From NCBI GenBank assembly GCA_902729315.2, contig LR746274.1, positions 1,736,001-1,800,000 of the forward strand: a stretch of 64,000 bases of DNA, written 5' to 3'. This document shows positions 1-12,557 of this stretch, in pieces. Origin of the DNA: Spirodela intermedia. Its lineage: Eukaryota; Streptophyta; Magnoliopsida; Alismatales; Araceae. How positions within the stretch are numbered: the first letter of the stretch is position 1; each line of letters begins with the position of its first letter. Position numbers and translations under genes: made by a program. Under the pieces are notes generated by a model. That model ran no database searches, was not told the origin of the DNA, and saw only the letters and a list, made by a program, of their open reading frames with translations.

Positions 1-157
1 AAATCTTGGTCTTCTTTGAAATTATTTCTCCTTCGTAGGTTTCTGGAATCCGATGATAGAATGTGTCGAGATCATATAAATGACCAAGAAGAGGCCCAGA
101 ACCATAAAGAGCAGCAAGAAAAGCATAAGAACATCCAGCAATGGATGGCCCAACATG

Positions 158-188
<31 letters not shown>

Positions 189-222
189 ATCGTGAAGTCA
201 TGAGAATGAACAGGTTGCTAAC

Positions 223-2211
223 CTCTGGTATGGTCCGCTGGAGGACGGATTCAACGGCGACGACCATGGACTGGACGAAATCATCACCGCCAGTTCCTAT
301 TGCGGTAAACCCTCTGACAGTAGGATATGAATTTACCTGCTTAGTCGTCAAAATAAGGGAACACATACCTCGATGAGAAGTCTCAATTACACGCAGAGGA
401 TGAGTTGACATGCTGTGGTTAATTAAGTGGTAAATTGAAGATTATGTGAAATAAACTACGTTAATTCTTTCATCAATGGAAGAAAAAAAATGAGGATCTC
501 CTCACTCTATCCAACGGAAAGATGCCCTTCACATCCAATGAAGAAGCCTGGATATCATCACCAGGAAAGCTTTTATGCGCTATTTTTTCATCTGTCCCAG
601 ACTTCCCACGGACAGATAACAAAATAATTTAGTCTTGACTTTTCACATACGGAAATCTAATAATGGCTATTCAAAGTCAACTGTTCTAAGTATTGAAGAC
701 GAAATGGTTAAAATAAGTTTCAATAAAACACTACCTATTTCATCCATCCATTGCTGTTAAAGACAGCTACCAGGATAAAAAAAATACATAGATTAGCGGG
801 TACCTACACAGTCAGGCCGTAAGCTTAACCAGGTATTTTTGACAAATAATGCACTTTCAGTGTTCTTACCACAGTTAGAGAACTATTTTAATTTCCAAAA
901 CACGAAGAACCGCACCAACATCCACAAGAGTCAAGTCTATGAAGCTACTCAGCTCCTTAAGGGGTAATCGAGTATCTTTGGAGAAAACTTTGCCAGTGAA
1001 ATGAATTTAAAAATTAAATATAGCTTACTGGCAATGATTTCCTTCCACCCCATATTTATGATCCCTTTCACTCTCTTCGACCAATTAACTTTTTTCCATA
1101 GTCTTAATTTGTTCCACCATTTGGACGAAATGTCAAGAAATTATCGATTATTAAGGAATGTTATCAAAGGAGTGAAACCCCACGTGATTATTAGATTTTT
1201 TGGGCATGGAGAAAAGAGGACACAGTGGCGAAGCTATTTTAGCAAGGGTGGTGGGATAGGAGGGGGATTTTCCAACGCATTATTCTCCAAATAATTCGAT
1301 GATTTTAATATGGTCTTCATACTCTAAAAATTTACCCAGAGTCAGCCACGAAACAAAATAGATCAATATTCACGCTTGTAATGCAATTAAAACAGACACG
1401 TATATATGCACGACGTAGATGCCATACATTGCAAAACAGGAGGCAAAATGGGAGACTGACCTTCTGATCAAGAGCAAGCCATTCATTGGTGGAATCATCG
1501 GTCACAGTACCACCAATTACAACATTTGTGGTTTGAGCGACCCTGCCCTCCCATTTTGATACTTCTGGATCAAATATCCGGATTCATAAAGATGATTGGA
1601 ACTAGTAATAAATAAATTTAGGACGCTTAAAAAGTATTGAGTTAGAAATTATCACAAAAAATGGTCCATAATAAAAACTAGGTCATCAGATAAATTTTCA
1701 AATTTTAATGAAAACGATTCTGCCTCTTATTAATCACGATATTGCATTTATAATGAGATCAACCTTAAAATCTGTTCCACGATACTAGCACATTTAAATC
1801 GAATGGACGGAAAGATAATGATGACGACAACAAGCAACACGAATACGAACACATCTAATCGTCCCTCAAATAAAGGGAGGACGAGTAAAATGGGAGGGGA
1901 TTTACAGAGGTCCACACCGCAGTGGGATAAACGAAGGTCTTACCGGAAATGGCCTTGAGCACGGCCTCCTGGGGAGGATCCTGGTCTCCCGAAGAAGACG
2001 ACGACGAAAACGACGGGTTGGTCTCCCCGAGGGAACACCTCAGGGAAGCTCCCCGGGGGGAACTCCTCCTCCTCCTCTGGGTCAGTCTCCGAGGGAATTG
2101 CAGGGCAGCGGTGGTGGCGGCGGCCGTGGAGCAGGAGAGCCCCGCGCCGGAGGAAGGCGGGCGCCACTGCTCCGCCAAGAGCATGGAGCGAAGGACAGTT
2201 CTGCACGCCAT
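223..2211 (-). CDS. Plastid-targeted DUF493 (UPF0250/YbeD-like) protein, 5' part; gene runs off the left edge
   Basis: Three exons are visible: 1944-2211, 1461-1564 and 223-336, all GT-AG with continuous phase. The rest lies beyond position 1. Exon 1 starts at MACRTVLRS, chosen because a TATA-like element lies about 45 bp upstream, and encodes a Ser/Ala/Arg-rich, acid-poor leader of about 60 residues that looks like a chloroplast transit peptide. The mature part reads VSKWEGRVAQTTNVVIGG, then TNEWLALDQKVNSYPTVRGF and a GGDDFVQSMVVAVESVL helix. This resembles plant chloroplast proteins with a DUF493 domain, the small alpha/beta fold of bacterial YbeD. The molecular function of that family is unknown. 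The family call is from recall of similar plant proteins and is moderate; the splice structure is firmer. It is divergent to ALKBH1 with about 0.5 kb between start codons. Confidence 0.6.
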
Positions 2212-2725
2212 CGCCACTCTTCGTTGGATATTTCTCTCCCCCGCCTCGCCCCTATTTATATACGCTTTGAGGTACACGTTCCCACGAAAAACACGTATCC
2301 CAGTACTAAGCGCACCACACGAGAGGATGCATTTCCATCAAATCACAGCCATTGGCTGGGTGGTCCCAGTCGATCTGCAGGTCCTCAGCGGGTAGTCATT
2401 GCGGGCCAGGGCCACTTAATATGACCCGGCCCGGAAATTACGCGCAATCTCTCTCTAGACGGCGCCAATAATAGGAACGCGTGGATTTCCAGAGAGCTTC
2501 CTTCTGTCGCCCGTGACTGATCATTGGCCTCAGGTCCTTCGCGGCAGCGACGGTTGTACGGCCCGGCCCTACCAACATGTTTCGGGCTTTTTCACTCTTC
2601 GGGCCAAACCGTGACTAAGTTCAGGCCCGCGTCTGAACTAAGCCCAGAGACAACGTCGTCCTCAGATCTCTTGGCGGCCTTCTCGTGGAGGAAGAAGAGA
2701 GGCGGCGACGGCGGCGGAGGGAGTA
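2212..2725. promoter_or_regulatory. Divergent promoter between the DUF493-like gene and ALKBH1
   Basis: These 514 bp separate two start codons on opposite strands. On the minus strand a TATA-like TATATAAATA (2253-2262) lies about 45 bp before the left gene's ATG. No TATA is evident for the plus-strand gene. Several GGGCC/GGCCC elements (about 2400-2440, 2568-2610, 2620-2645) resemble TCP-type site II motifs found in plant housekeeping promoters. Shared regulation is inferred from the arrangement. Confidence 0.55.
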
Positions 2726-4535
2726 ATGTACGGCGGTGGCGCCGGCGATTTGGCGGGGGGGGACTCAGAGAGGACCGCCTTCAGGAAGGCCGAGAAGGTC
2801 TACAAGCTCTACAAATCATCCGCCAGGAGAAGTAGGTCAGTTCAGGCCCTCTTTTCTCTCTGTCCCCTCCCCCCTTCCGCCGGCGACCTGGAAACCCTAA
2901 TTCCGGAACCTTCCCCGGCCGTCTCCCTCGCAGGCAGAAGCAGAGTCTCCTCCGCCAGACAGATCTTTCCGGTGTAGTTGACTTCGCCGCCGTCCTCGAC
3001 GATTTCCACCTCGGCGGCGATCCGCCGCCGGGGATTATCAGATTACGATGCTCTGATTTCCCGGCGTCCGTCTTCTGCTTCGGCGACCGGCCAGGTAGCT
3101 GAAAATCGGAAGGTTTCCTCGTCTCCCTCGCTTTCTGGTTTCCTCGATTCATCGGATCTTCTCCTCCGAAGGGTTCTTCTTCATTCCCGGAGCTCTGAGC
3201 GTTGAGGAGCAGTGCCGCTGGGTGAGGGAGAGCCTGGCCGCCTTCCCCGAGCCCCCCAACAGGACCAATCACACCACCATCTACGGCCCCCTCTGCGGCC
3301 TCCTCGATGCTGCTCGGAGAAACAAGTTCCTCGCTGAGATCGAAGCTCCTCCCGCGGAGGGAGGCGCTTCGCCTGGCCCAATTCATTCTCCAGACGAGTT
3401 GGGAGCTGGGGCAGCCCGCCTGCCTGGCTCTTGGCGGCCTTGGAACGTCGATTCCACGGCTCCTCGCCATTCCTTCGTCGGGGATGGGGAAGGGCGCCCC
3501 TGCGAGCCCCTTCTTCCGGCACTCTCCCTTCTAAGGAAGCTCCGCTGGTCGACCCTGGGGTTCCAGTTCGACTGGTCCAAGGTGCGAATCTCCTTCTCTT
3601 CTTCTCTGAAGCTCGAAAAATCAACTGCTTCGGATTCTTTCTCCAGAGGAGTTACGACGTCTCTCTCCCCCGCAACGAGATCCCCCCGGCGCTCTGCTCG
3701 CTGGCGAAGAAGATGGCGGCGCCCGCCATGCCGCCGGGGGAGGAATTCCGGCCCGAGGCCGCCATTGTCAACTATTTTGGCCCAAGTAGGTACTTCCTGC
3801 CGTCCGGGTCAACTCTGTAATCACCATCCTGCACAAGATCAAAACTTGGACAACCAGGACCGATCACAGACTGTGATTATCCTCCAGGTGACATGCTCGG
3901 GGGGCACCTTGACGACATGGAAGCAGACTGGAGCAAGCCCATTGTGAGCATCAGGTGACACTGCTGTGATCCTTCTGCCGGCGTTGTTCTTCCCTTCCCT
4001 GTTCATGGCGGCCTGCGCCTGAGAAAGCTCCTCTGCTATCTTTTCTTCCTGGTTCAGCCTCGGCTGCAAGGCCGTCTTCCTCCTGGGAGGGAAGTCCAGG
4101 GAGGATCCGCCGCTGGCGATGTTACTGCGCAGCGGGGACGTCGTTCTCATGGCGGGGGAGGCGAGGGAATGCTTCCACGGTGAGTGTCGGTTCCATCTCT
4201 GTGACTCAGCCATGGCAGGACCCATCTCGGGATCCTTCTCTTCAAGTTCATCGATCCCCAGAGCTGCTGACTTCTTGGTGGAGAAGCGGAATCGATCAAA
4301 TGAGGAAGCCTGATTTCCTTTTGTGCGTTGACTTTAGAAGGAAATAAACCGTTCCATGAAGAAGTATCCACTCCTTCCCATTCTGATCTGTGCAGGAGTC
4401 CCTCGGATCTTCACCGACGCTGAGAACGCCGATGTCTCTTCCCTGGCGTCTCTCCTCTCCGGCGAGGACGACCGCTGCCTCAACGATTACATTCGGACTT
4501 CCAGGGTCAACATTAACATCAGACAAGTCTTCTGA
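2726..4535 (+). CDS. ALKBH1: ALKBH1-type AlkB homologue, Fe(II)/2-oxoglutarate dioxygenase
   Basis: The product is 382 aa from seven exons: 2726-2835, 2934-3094, 3172-3581, 3647-3785, 3888-3954, 4058-4179, 4396-4535. All introns are GT-AG and phases close exactly. AlkB enzymes oxidatively remove methyl groups from nucleic acids; ALKBH1 members act on tRNA or mRNA and reportedly on N6-methyladenine in DNA. Visible landmarks are FFFIPGALSVEEQCRW, then PPNRTNH and IYGP in the nucleotide-recognition lid, LRWSTLGFQFDWSK, the iron ligands H280 and D282 in GGHLDDME, the distal ligand H336 in ECFHG, and the 2-oxoglutarate arginine R379 in NINIRQVF at the C-terminus. The start is the first ATG in the conserved frame. 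It converges with UBA5, whose stop lies 722 bp away. A 94-bp tandem duplication follows the stop. Confidence 0.93.
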
Positions 4536-4605
4536 CGAGCTGGATTCGATGACCCGCCGCCTTCCAATCTCGTCCGACCATGATTTTGTCTCCTTGATCC
4601 AGCCA

Positions 4606-4793
4606 GCTGACACCAACAGGAATATTACTCTGGGGCTGACAATTTATTGACCCCCAATCGTTTACTTTGACTGTGGGCTGACATGATCTTACAAAATCTG
4701 CTGACACCAACAGGAATATTATTCTGGGGTTGACAATTTCTTGACCCCCAATCGTTTACTTTTAACTATGGGCTGACATTATATGATCAAAAT
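4606..4793. repeat. 94-bp tandem duplication downstream of ALKBH1
   Basis: Two copies begin at 4606 and 4700 with GCTGACACCAACAGGAATAT and continue through CCCCCAATCGTTTACTTT to a GGGCTGACAT end. They differ at a few bases, so the duplication is not brand new. It lies 70 bp after the ALKBH1 stop and is probably in or just past its 3' UTR. Each unit carries TTGACC-like motifs. Confidence 0.8.
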
Positions 4794-4878
4794 CTTCTTG
4801 AATAAATCTTCTAACCCAAAACCGATAGACCCGTCCATGATCTTTTCTCTGAATCTTGGGCTAAGTTGGAGCACACAT

Positions 4879-4879
<1 letters not shown>

Positions 4880-4955
<76 letters not shown>
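4880..4955. repeat. (GA)n microsatellite, about 38 units
   Basis: An uninterrupted GA run lies between the convergent 3' ends of ALKBH1 and UBA5. The rest of 4794-5257 shows no coding signal. Confidence 0.95.
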
Positions 4956-4957
<2 letters not shown>

Positions 4958-5257
4958 TTTTTGGAGATGCCATGGGAAACTAATGGGACTAAGAGATGCA
5001 TGCAAATGGGACAGCACATTATACTGTTTCTAAAAAAGTCAGCAACCGAAGTCAACGTCTGAGATCCGGGTTATAGAAGAGCCGTCCAAAAGCTACTCAA
5101 ATGCCGAGAGGGCTGGGAACAGGGAGGAGATTACATGACTCAAAAAGAATTGAAGATGAGTTGGAGGTTACAAAACCTGGATTCAGAAGGGTCGCATTGA
5201 CTGAGTTGCCAATATCTGTCCTCATGGGCCTAATCTCCAGGCTGCCGCCAACCGCGG

Positions 5258-5853
5258 TCAAGCAGCATTGAGAGCCTCCAGCTGCCTCCTGAGCTCATCG
5301 AGGTCGTCAAAGCTGGGCCCTGGCTCCTCCAACGGGTAGCCGTCGGCACTGGGAAGCTCCCGAACCAGGCCCTGGGGAAGAGCATCTGCCACCGGGGGGA
5401 GGAGGGGGAGGGGGGAGTTGCCTCTCATTTCCCAAGATAAATAGAAAAAATGTAGGACATTCATTCAAGATGATGCTTCTTTAGAGGAGGAGAAGCCGTC
5501 AGCCTCATGGCGACTGAAGCTCGATAGGAGAGAGATGAGGAAGAACCTGAGATATCGGAGTGGCTCGATTGTCCCTCGCTGTCGTCAACAACGCTGCGAT
5601 GAGAGACGTGGAGAATATATCAGGGATGGAGAAGATCCTTTCCTTTTATGGGAAATCTTAATGACATCAACGAGGATAGAGAAACCCAAAGCCTAGACAG
5701 GGGTGGTCGTACCTGATGTTCCACTCGTTGTCGACATGAATGGGGCCTGTGACCTTCGAGGAGGCTTCCGCGTCCACCTTGGCCTTTATTGCGGCGTCTC
5801 TGGCGGGTTTTGCAAGGATGTACTCTCTCTACACCAGTGTATAGGTCCAGTGT

Positions 5854-5911
<58 letters not shown>

Positions 5912-8900
5912 GTAACCTGTCGTTCAAGGCAAGCTGCGTTTGAACATTGGGGGTTTGGTTTCATCTCCATTGTGGGAAAGAAGTCCTTAAGAGAATTATA
6001 ACCCTGAAACAGCAGCGAAGGAGAAAAGATATGAAGAACAGCTATTAATCATGCAGCTTCATGCTGCTCAAAAGCATGACTTCTAATCTCATCTGAAACC
6101 TAAAGGAACTGGCCAAACACATGACTAGGCCGGCCAGTATCTTGCCCCTGAGCCCAACACTAGGTTTGAGTCAGACCTTGATGAAGTTAAAATCTCATAT
6201 TATTTGCCATCGCCTTAGGGTATAGTTCCAATACATGGACCTTGGACCTAATAGGATTGCAGAAAAATAAACCATATGAACTTTTCATTTGGAGAACCCA
6301 TCGATTAAGGAAATAGGAAACCACCAAGATTATCTCAATGAATCAATAATTAGATCTTAGAGTTCTTGTAAACAGAGAGAAACAGATAGAAAAGTATACA
6401 GAAGATTGGAGAAGGATAGAGAAGAGGATATTTACCAAGTACGGAGACACTTCCCCAAACTTCAGTAAGTACTTCAGCGCATTTTGAACTAGTAGTCCAG
6501 CCACAACGCCCTAGGATGTTAGCCAGAACTTCTAAGAAAAAAAAATGGTGTAGTGGAAAACTCTATTTAATATACTGTAATTCAACATATCTGTAATTTT
6601 GTCAAAGAATAAAGGACCTAAACCATGGTCGAAATCACAGGGAAATGAAAGCATAGTTTGCAATGCAATAGAAACATTCCCCATAGAGTGTAAGCATCAA
6701 CATATTAGTTCCCAAGACTGAATATTATTGCAGAAAAAATATTTGATTCGTGAAAAAAAAAAAACCTGGGGAGGAAAAACAAAAATGTTGAAGAAGATTA
6801 TGGAAATCAGCCACCATGGAGGTTGTGAATTCGTTTGGAGAATTGGAAAGATATTTAGCACTATTCAGGGCCTTTAAAGGCCTTTATCTGTTTAATATGA
6901 TTAGTTACAATCAATATTCGGCATTTTATATGTCGTGGAACCAAACATACCATTCCTCAAAGTGTCACTGAATCAATGACCAGGGGAGGGGAAAACTATG
7001 GCACGAACGCTAAGCATCTACAGCTGCAACAATTTACCTCAGCGGACCTTGAATTCAAAATTAGAATTTATGGCGACTGTATTCAAAGGGGACAAAGCAA
7101 TAGGAGGCTCAAGTCTAGTCATCGGTCACGCAGGATTCATTTGAAATCTGTTAAACCTAAGCAACCTTAATCTTATGGCGAGTTTTTTCTTGGTTCACCA
7201 ATACACACAACAGTGTTGAGACACAGGCTCCCGGGTATGGAGTTCTAAATGAAGATTTTATGGAGTTTGGAGTTTGGAGAACTTCAGACTTTCTAAATCA
7301 ACTCGATGATACAGAAGTCAACTGAGTTTAAGGTGCAAACGCAATATCAGTATCAAAACCCAATAAGTATACTAATAAGATCAGTTATTTCTGAATGCAC
7401 ATCTCATCACACTGATCTCGAAAATCATGGCTTACGACACAATCAACCAAGATAAGCATCCAAGTGAAATAACAAAAAAGAACAAAAAAACTCACCATGG
7501 TCGTCGGTAAAGAAGCAGCACAAACCCCTTCTCTCTTGAGAGTGCGCTCATCCACTCCAGATGCTACAACCTAAGAAAATGATTATTATAAAAATTCATA
7601 CATGAAATATAATTGTCAGACCAGACCAAGAAACATGCATGTTACTAACGTTTATGCAGAAGTTGAAACGTAAAAGCTACGGTCTGTTACACAGGATGCA
7701 TTGTCCTCATACTGTGAATGCATTTCTAGGGAGGAAAGCAATCACATTATGACAAAGAAAAACTAAGGAAAGACAAACCAGAGGTGGAGCGCATGCAAAA
7801 CAAGCAGTTTCGCCAGGGATAAGCAATTGTATATGACCTGAAACAGCATCTTCAGATACACCTGCCAATGAAACTTCTCAGGTGAATATCCTCTTGTTCA
7901 TTCTCGCAGGAACAATTAAGTGCATTCTTTATTTACTCAAGCACATTCTCAAAAAAGAAGAAGTCAATGGTCATGATACAGAAGTCAGGTCACGATAATA
8001 TCAACGGTTTGCAGATAAAAAAGTAATAAAGTTAGCAAACTGATGCCTACCTGCTGATCTCAGAGAACAACATGTCACAATAGAAATTTCTAATTTCCTG
8101 CAAGATCCAAGTAATGAAAAGAAGTGGGCCAGTAAAATAGAAAAGTCTTCTTACTTTCACGAAGCTAGTGTATTTTCTACCTGCTGTTCCTATGTTTAAG
8201 CGAGAAATGATTTGACTGATCATGTGATTGATTATAAGCAATTTACTTTTCTGAGCAAAAAATATTGATTTTATCCTACATTATCTTCCATAAAAGCACT
8301 CCACTGGAAAACTCGCTACATAAAGCATAACATCAATCTAGCATCATGCAGATCATCTGATGTTACGATTTCAAAAATTGGGAGAACTGTGAGTGAAAGA
8401 GTGTAATACATCACAGATGCAGAACAAATAGTCAAATAGACAATGATAATCAAAGTATATAAATATCACACGCCTATGACTTTTCTTACCAGACTCCATC
8501 CATGTCTGGCTTAATTCATTGCATGCCTGCACGGTAAAAAAAATATTCAAGGTATTAAATATTTAGATTACGCGACTGATAAAAGGAGTTCAAGAATTCA
8601 GGCATAGATTAAACTGTTCTCATTAATAAACTAATCAAAAAATTGTTTCAAACGTCTGGAAGGGAAAATGAAAGTTATCATGTTCTGCAATTTGAAATCA
8701 CCTGGTTCACCACCATACGAGCTTCATAATTATCCACACAACTCAACACAAGGTCTACACAGTGTGCAGACATTCGTGAACTCTTTCTTTTGAGGCTTTC
8801 CACAAATGTTTCGAAGCCTTTCACAGTTGTAATGTTCAAGGAATAACTCTACGTAAAAAAGGAGGAAGAATCAGCCAACAAAAGAAAACAGAATAATTGA

Positions 8901-11586
8901 GTTGTTAACTTGGTAAAAAGAGAAAGGCACGTTCGATAAAGTCAATTGTAACAGATAATCCTTCAAATCGTCAAACATTTCATGCAGTCTGTAGCTCGTT
9001 ACCTCCAAAATAACATCTGGGTTTATATCTGAAAGAGTCTGTACGGCAGCATCTGTCTTAGTCATACCCACCTGAAGAGCAGCAGCATGAATGAAATGAT
9101 TATCCATCACTCCCAAAAAAAATCGAACTTTAGCATTATACATAATTTTAAAGTCGCTGATATACATCAAAACTGGCTGCAAATGGTAGTACAAATTTAC
9201 AGACAATATCATCAATTTAAATGCTACAACGGATAATGAGAAACATAAAAAGTAAAGACATATCACATGAAAAGAAAGAAGTATGCCTGATCTGGACGAA
9301 AGAATAGCCTGTTCATGTTTGCCAACTCCACTGTGTCATAGTCATACAACAAAAGACGTCCAATGCCACATCTTGTAAGCATCTCTGCAGCAACGCTACC
9401 CACACCACCAATTCCCTATGACCCATGAAAAAAAGAAATGAAAGAAAGAAAATAAGAAGGGTAAAAGAACGAGAAAAGACAATAAAAAAAACATAAAAAA
9501 ATGAGAAGTTGAAACTTTGAGAAGAAGGTTAAGTATACTTCATGAAATTGGCAACAGACTTAAGAGAAGTTGAATAATTGCCATAAAAAATAAACCATAA
9601 AAAAATGAGATCATTTAAGAACATAAAATTACGAAAAGAGTGCCATAATGGCATCTTAATGAGATGGAGTGATATGACTCCAAATTATACTCTAATTGGC
9701 TCCACTTCGAAAAACACATTCAAAAATCAAGTCACCAAATCTAGTCAACCTGTAATCATTGTCACCAAATCTCAGGCCCACATGCATGCTTACATTGCCT
9801 CACAGCTGCCTTTATCAACTTTCCAATCTGTCCTTTAAACCTTCATCAAGTGAAACTTGAGGTCCTATGATGCTCTTAAAAGCAATGTCCCTAAAAGAGG
9901 CTAGCTTTCGAATCACTTGTAAAGGAACTTAATGAAGTGGATAGAGAAAGAGCTCTAGGTCAATCTTCAGAAAGCTTTCTATTCTTCAGCATTGGATTCC
10001 TGGATTGGGAGGTATCCAGTATTCAAGTAGATGGCTATTGCATCTGCTTCGACATTTTGGAAAATTATAGTGTTATTATCTCTATAAAAGATTGTCATTG
10101 CGAGAGTGTAAAACCAATAATTGGGTGTCTTATATCTAAATAAAATTTAGAATAAGATATCTGGATAGGCTTCTTCCAGTTATCCCATTAAGTTCGTGAA
10201 ATATTTGAAAAGTAATAGGGCAGAGATGTTTAGGACATTGTCGCTTTCAGGATGCTCTAAAATGTTGGATAGTAGGGCAGAAATGACATTCAAACACAAG
10301 ATAAGTATATTATCTCATTGGATTTTACTTATTGTGTCACATCAATCATATGCCACATTATCCTTTTAAGAGAGGAACATCATCGGTACCAAGATCTCGT
10401 GGGTGATTAAAACTTTCTAACCTTTAGATTTTCTTAGTTCAATCCCCCATCCAATCTCATAGCATTTGACAAGAAAATGAGGATCTTTTTTTTCCTTTGG
10501 TATGGTTTTGTTGGTGGGTAATTGTGAGTCACAGAGCCATGATGCACGATAAAGAGTGTTTCACAGAATATAATGGCTTAGTGGAAAATAAATCTAAAAT
10601 ACATCATCACTTTATCACGGAAAATACTTGTAAAATCATATGATGAAGGAATTTAATGCAATTTTTTCACATTTTCATGATATGCCAATTCAAAACCAGA
10701 GCTTGGAATACTAGAATTGCATTTTCCTCGAGCAGGTGAGGGTTAAATATTTTAAAAAAATTATATGCAGCAAAAAAATCAAAGGAAATGAAAGATGGAA
10801 GCAGGAGAAGGAGAAACTCACAACTATGGCCACTGAAAAATCACGTATGCTTTCATAGTTCTCCACAATACCCATTCGCTGCAGTGCCATAAGCCTGCTG
10901 TAAGGGTTGCTGTCAACAACCTCTGCACTCATGTCCTGAAACGCGGAATTCAATAAATGAATAGCAGTGGTTTAGAAATGAAAATAAATAAAAGCAGTGA
11001 TGAGCAGCACAATTCAGTCAATGAAAATACCACACAATTTAAGTCATGCACTAAACCTGGACTTTGGGTCGTCTTGTAGGTGTAGATTTTGCAAGACCCC
11101 TAAGCCTCTCAACGTGCTGTTGCAGCTGGAAAACACAGCGCACATTACGCTAAATGGTTCAAAATCGCATGCCATGGATACACAGAATTTAGAAAAAAAA
11201 CACGAGAAAAATTCGTATCTCTGAAATATAAATGGTATTCTTGGTGACGTTCGCCAAAAGCAATATTATTCTTCTATTCTGAATGGGATATCAGGACTCC
11301 ATCGACCAGTGATTGGAACGACTTATGTAATGGGATCTGATATCATCTTTCTCATGTATCCTCTCCATGCCGAACCACGATAGAAGCTAATAGACGCGAA
11401 GATGGGTTTCCCGAGAAATGCTCCTTTACGCAAGCAGATTATGCATACTCAAATTCGATCTGGACAGCGGTAAACACGGAAGAACGGCGAGATCACCTCG
11501 GCAATCGAATCAGCAAGGCCACGGTCAGCGAGATCTCGCCGAAGGACCTCGAGCTTCTCGGTCATTGCCCCCAGCTCCTCCTCCAT
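5258..11586 (-). CDS. UBA5: UBA5, ubiquitin-like modifier-activating enzyme 5 (E1 for UFM1)
   Basis: The product is 421 aa from 14 exons: 11497-11586, 11057-11125, 10822-10935, 9287-9415, 9003-9071, 8702-8848, 8490-8526, 7779-7861, 7496-7570, 6436-6510, 5917-6003, 5713-5828, 5547-5593, 5258-5385. UBA5 adenylates UFM1 and passes it to UFC1 as the first step of ufmylation, which is linked to ER homeostasis and ribosome quality control. Visible are the ATP-binding GIGGVGS (92-98), the [18 protein letters not shown] block, [19 protein letters not shown], zinc ligands C239/C242 (CFAC) and C316/C321 (CSNAAC), and catalytic C263 in [13 protein letters not shown]. The acidic C-terminal tail matches the UFM1/UFC1-binding region. 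Intron 4 uses a GC donor. The donor of exon 13 (TCAG/GTTCTT) is weak and was chosen because it alone keeps phase. Confidence 0.94.
5855..5907. repeat. (GA)n microsatellite filling most of UBA5 intron 11
   Basis: The repeat occupies 53 bp of an 88-bp intron (5829-5916). On the transcribed strand it is (CT)n lying 27 bp before the acceptor, so it forms the polypyrimidine tract. Confidence 0.9.
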
Positions 11587-12165
11587 CTCTTCTACGCTCC
11601 GCCGGGATCTACGACGATCTTCAAGGAGTCAGGATTGGACCCTCCTCCGCGATCTTCTTCCCTCTACTCCGGTTCCTTCCCTCTTTCCACCTCCTCTCGA
11701 GCTCATCGAATCCACGCGGCCTTTATGATATCCGGGATGCCGTTACTTGCCGCCGGCTCTGACCGCCCCCCTCCCAGAGTCAAAGCGAGTCGAGGAAGCT
11801 CTCTCTCCGGGCTCCGACAAGTTCCTCAGTGGGTCAAGAAAGTCTACACCCCTGCTCGCCCCGGCCTGGCCCGGCCAGCCCTCATTATCTGGCCCGTATC
11901 TAGATTACAGCAATGTCCGGCCCATATGTCCCTGCCACGTCGGAAATCAACTCTCTCTCTGTCTCTCTCTTTCTCTTCTCTCTCTTTTTCTCATCTCTCC
12001 CTTTCTCGCCCATTTTCTTTCTCTCTCCCACTCTCTCTCTCTCTTGTCCCTTTCACTTTCTCTCCTCTCTCTTTCTCTCATCTCTCTCTCTCATCTCTCA
12101 TCTCTCTTTCTCTCCCTCTCTCTCTCTCATCTTTCATTTCTCTCTCTCTCTCTCTCTCATCTTTC

Positions 12166-12205
<40 letters not shown>

Positions 12206-12557
12206 CTGATGGGTTAAGGTTCACTCTCTTGTCTCTTCTTTCTCCCCCTCTCTCTCCCTTTCTCTCATCTCTCATCTCTCTCTCTCTCTCTCTCACTCTC
12301 ATTCTGAGGGGTTATGTGGAGGGTCGGGCCCGGGTCTAAGCGGCCCGGGTCTAAGCGGCCCGGGACAGAGCCCAGTTTTGAGGTTCTCTGGGCTTTCTAA
12401 ATGAGACCTGGGCCCGACTTAAATGGGTCGGCAGCATAAGTCAGACCCGTTTAGTCACCCGATGGAGAACGTCTAAGAAGGCACATTTAGATGGAGGTAG
12501 AGGAGGGACTTCAGGTGGGCGAGGGTTTAAGGGCACGTCCGTCGGCTTCCCGGCAGG
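11587..12557. promoter_or_regulatory. Divergent UBA5/RIO1 intergenic region with CT-rich core
   Basis: The start codons of UBA5 (minus) and RIO1 (plus) are 971 bp apart. The middle (about 11951-12300) is a degenerate CT/TTTCTC tract that gives long open frames of no coding meaning. GGCCC-type motifs flank it at 11860-11925 and 12325-12420. The second cluster includes about three tandem 15-bp units of GCGGCCCGGGTCTAA (12325-12365). No clear TATA is visible on either side. A housekeeping divergent promoter is inferred. Confidence 0.55.

Noticed and set aside
22-411. 129-codon minus-strand frame with a run of ten His
   Set aside because: Only 223-336 is real exon. The His run is an (ATG)n microsatellite in the intron after it.
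1001-1294. 97-codon plus-strand frame
   Set aside because: It lies inside an intron of the DUF493-like gene on the other strand, has no motif and has AT-driven composition.
11913-12339. Long Ser/Leu-rich open frames
   Set aside because: Artefacts of the CT microsatellite between UBA5 and RIO1.
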